6,667 nt of DNA, from positions 1 through 6,667 of the forward strand of contig CAMCMW010000082.1 in NCBI GenBank assembly GCA_945876155.1, in the 5' to 3' direction. The notes beneath the pieces were generated by a model. The model saw only the letters and a list, made by a program, of their open reading frames with translations, made no database searches and was not told the origin of the DNA. Origin of the DNA: an uncultured Ruminococcus sp. (lineage in GTDB: Bacteria; Bacillota; Clostridia; Oscillospirales; Ruminococcaceae). Numbering within the stretch: the stretch's first letter is position 1; each line of letters starts with the position of its first letter. Below are positions 5,273 through 6,667 of this stretch, in pieces. The position numbers were made by a program, and so were the translations under genes.

Positions 5273-5380
5273 AATAATATTAAGGGCAAACCTGCTGAAA
5301 GGCAGGGACGCAAAGCTTAGGGTCTAACCCGTTTGATAAAAACGGTATGGCAGCCAGTTGCTGACACTTGTAATCTTATT
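5273..5380 (+). ncRNA. Class I cyclic-di-GMP riboswitch (GEMM-I)
   Basis: The conserved GGGCAAACC (5284-5292) is followed by a hairpin CCTGCT-GAAA-GGCAGG with a GNRA tetraloop, then GGACGCAAAGC (5305-5315). Next come GTCTAAC, the CCGTTT/AAACGG hairpin (5329-5345), and TATGGCAGCC. The CTAA and TATGG segments form the expected tetraloop receptor. The outer P1 stem pairs AATAATATTAAG (5273-5284) with 5367-5380, with two unpaired bases. The GGGC context, as in the Vc2 aptamer, favours c-di-GMP over the cAMP-GMP variant. It sits between a promoter and a terminator ahead of a secreted-protein gene, a usual setting for this class. Confidence 0.93.
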
Positions 5381-5384
5381 ACAA
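5368..5384 (+). other. Hairpin competing with riboswitch P1
   Basis: TTGTAAT-CTT-ATTACAA is a perfect 7-bp stem with a 3-base loop. Its 5' part is the same RNA that forms the 3' strand of P1, so the two are mutually exclusive. It is a plausible switching element; how it affects the terminator downstream is not evident. Confidence 0.5.
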
Positions 5385-5407
5385 CTGTTATTATGAGCTG
5401 AAAACAG

Positions 5408-5448
5408 CGGCGTCTTTTTGCTAATGAAAAGACGCCGTTTTTGTTTTA
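5408..5448 (+). terminator. Intrinsic terminator of the riboswitch expression platform
   Basis: CGGCGTCTTTT (5408-5418) pairs perfectly with AAAAGACGCCG (5427-5437) over an 8-base loop, followed by TTTTTGTTTTA. This 11-bp stem with a U-tract, between the aptamer and the coding region, indicates control by premature termination. Confidence 0.92.
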
Positions 5449-5453
5449 TACAG

Positions 5454-5500
5454 ATAATAATAACATGTCAGGGGAAAAAGTTAAGGAGTGTTATTATTAT
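5454..5500 (+). promoter_or_regulatory. Possible hairpin enclosing the ribosome site and start codon
   Basis: ATAATAATAAC (5454-5464) is the exact reverse complement of GTTATTATTAT (5490-5500), whose last two bases are the AU of the start codon. The 25-base loop carries AAGGAG (5483-5488). The stem is AU-rich with one GC pair, so it is weak. It could modulate initiation, or pair instead with a GTTATTAT copy at 5387-5394. Confidence 0.45.
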
Positions 5501-6667
5501 GAGAAGAGCAGTTAATTTCAAAAAAGTGATTGCAGTTATTTCATCAGTTATTATGATGGCTTCAATGTTTTCAGGCATGACAGTTAATGCAATGACCTAT
5601 GCCACACTGACATACCTCGCAGGCGACGTTGACAATCTCGTTGGTTCAACAGAAGTAAGCTTTGAAAAGATTATCAACACAACTTTCGATGCGGCTGCAT
5701 CTTCAAGATTTTCAAGAAAAGGTTATTACATCAAGTCCTGGAACGTTCCTTCAACAGGCGAAACAGTAAGAACAGGCGCTCAGTACGTTATGCCTTCACA
5801 CGACATCACATTCGTTGCAAACTGGGAACCTCAGACATACTCAGTTACATTCGCAGGCGTAGGCGGCAAAACAGCTGACGGCAAAGCAAACTTCTACGTT
5901 GACGCTACTTACGGAACAGCAATGACTCTTCCTGAAAACCAGTTCACATACGAAGGCTACAAGTTCACAGGCTGGAAATACAGCGGTGTTACATACAACG
6001 CAGGCGACGAATTCCAGATTCCAGCAATCCTCTCAACAGGTAAAATCGTTATTTCAGCAGTATGGGCAAAGGAATCAGCAGTTACAACAACTCCGGCTAC
6101 AACAGCTGCAACAACAACAACAACAACAACAACTACTACTACTACTACAACCACAACTACAACTTCAAGCACAACAACAACTACAACTACAACAACTGCA
6201 ATGCCTGATACAACAACTTCAACTTCAGTTACAGCAGCAACAGCAGACGCAGTTGTAAAGACATTTGAAATTAACGCAAAGCTTGATTACACAGATGATG
6301 AAAAGAAAATGTACAATATCGCTCTTGATGAAATCCTCAGCGAAGGCACAATCGACAAGTTTGAAATCAACCTCCGTTCAACAGTAGGCACTATCGACAC
6401 AGTTATCGCAGGTATCGGCGCAATGGTTGACGGCGAATGGTATCAGATTGACTACAACGAATACATCAACACAACAAGATGTACTATTGACTTCGCAACT
6501 CCGGAAATCTGCAATAAATTAAACGGCGGCAGCGTTCAGGTTGGCTACTGGTGGGGTTCAACAGTTCCTCTTTACCTCGACTCAGTAACAGTTACATACA
6601 AGCCACAGGAAATCACAACAACTACAACAATGCCAGAGACAACAACTACTACAACAATGCCTGAAAC
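5499..6667 (+). CDS. Secreted protein with InlB-type repeats and threonine-rich linkers, 3' end beyond window
   Basis: A large exported protein of unknown exact role, likely surface-located or involved in attachment or polysaccharide binding. AAGGAG precedes the ATG by 10 bases, and 389 codons are open to the window edge. Residues 1-31 are a signal peptide: basic RRAVNFKK, a hydrophobic stretch, and a VNA cleavage site. Two repeats of the Listeria-Bacteroides (InlB_B/Flg_new) type follow at about 36-110 and 113-190. Each has a GY-x-GW-like core (GYYIKSW, GYKFTGW), a late YxxGxxF/Y element, and a final aromatic W (W109, W189). Threonine linker 1 (about 195-250) has runs of 18 and 9 Thr, then AMPD. 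A separate domain (252-369), rich in predicted strands and ending VQVGYWWG then VTVTYKP, looks like a carbohydrate-binding beta-sandwich, but I cannot name its family. A second linker with TTTTTMPE units starts near 372. No dockerin, LPXTG or catalytic domain is visible in the part present. Its leader carries the c-di-GMP riboswitch. Confidence 0.9.
   Translation, partial: MRRAVNFKKVIAVISSVIMMASMFSGMTVNAMTYATLTYLAGDVDNLVGSTEVSFEKIINTTFDAAASSRFSRKGYYIKSWNVPSTGETVRTGAQYVMPSHDITFVANWEPQTYSVTFAGVGGKTADGKANFYVDATYGTAMTLPENQFTYEGYKFTGWKYSGVTYNAGDEFQIPAILSTGKIVISAVWAKESAVTTTPATTAATTTTTTTTTTTTTTTTTTSSTTTTTTTTTAMPDTTTSTSVTAATADAVVKTFEINAKLDYTDDEKKMYNIALDEILSEGTIDKFEINLRSTVGTIDTVIAGIGAMVDGEWYQIDYNEYINTTRCTIDFATPEICNKLNGGSVQVGYWWGSTVPLYLDSVTVTYKPQEITTTTTMPETTTTTTMPE
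6111..6197 (+). repeat. Threonine codon microsatellite in linker 1
   Basis: Seven ACA codons, five ACT codons and mixed ACA/ACT/ACC codons give 18 Thr. TCA AGC (Ser-Ser) and nine more Thr follow. Uninterrupted trinucleotide runs are prone to slippage; because the unit is a codon, changes would alter linker length without a frameshift. The linker is probably extended and glycosylated or protease-resistant. Confidence 0.85.

Noticed and set aside
5119..5313. Minus-strand open frame of 64 codons in the intergenic region
   Set aside because: It runs antisense across the promoter and riboswitch, lacks a ribosome site and has no coding character.
5957..6172. Valine-rich minus-strand open frame
   Set aside because: It is the antisense reading of the ACA/ACT threonine tract; the long Val run mirrors the repeat and there is no ribosome site.
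5986..6258. Glutamine/leucine-rich plus-strand open frame
   Set aside because: Shifted-frame reading of the same threonine linker inside the secreted-protein gene.
6600..6667. ACAACA/ACT repeats considered as a CRISPR or tandem DNA repeat
   Set aside because: They are in-frame threonine codons with MPE punctuation, without spacers or fixed repeat units.

Overview
The window looks like chromosomal DNA of a low-to-medium G+C Firmicute, most likely a Ruminococcus or a close relative in the Oscillospiraceae. Three things point there: strong GGAGG ribosome-binding sites with consensus TTGACA/TATAAT promoters, a complete endospore-type spoIIA operon, and a secreted protein whose domains are joined by threonine-only linkers ending in MPE/MPD, a style familiar from ruminococcal surface and cellulosome proteins. 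The genus is an inference from style; no rRNA gene is present.

Layout: positions 1-5000 read leftward (minus strand) and 5200-6667 rightward. From the divergent point leftward come the spoIIA operon (spoIIAA 4570-4902, spoIIAB 4136-4573, sigF 3493-4143), the translation operon infC-rpmI-rplT (2123-3246), and an RNA methyltransferase of the TrmH/SpoU family overlapping dprA (1207-1998 and 1-1214; dprA runs off the left edge). The spoIIA genes overlap by 4 and 8 bases, as expected for translational coupling of the SpoIIAA/SpoIIAB/SigF partner switch. The infC operon has a consensus sigma-A promoter, a leader with an internal terminator-like hairpin (probably an L20-controlled attenuator), an AUU start codon for IF3, and a terminator after rplT.

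Rightward, a sigma-A promoter at 5201-5229 has a LacI/CcpA-type palindrome in its spacer. It drives a leader of about 260 nt holding a class I cyclic-di-GMP riboswitch (GEMM-I) and a strong intrinsic terminator. A possible hairpin around the start codon follows, then a secreted protein with two InlB-type (Listeria-Bacteroides) repeats, threonine linkers and a further beta-rich domain. This gene runs off the right edge.

The most interesting region is the 596-base divergent intergenic stretch, 4903-5498. It holds four cre-like AAAACG-type palindromes whose centres are spaced by close to whole helical turns, lying between a sporulation sigma operon and a c-di-GMP-controlled surface protein. This suggests that a carbon or sugar signal (LacI/GalR family), c-di-GMP and the sporulation decision may meet here. 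The RNA and protein families are recognised with high confidence; the regulatory wiring is inference.
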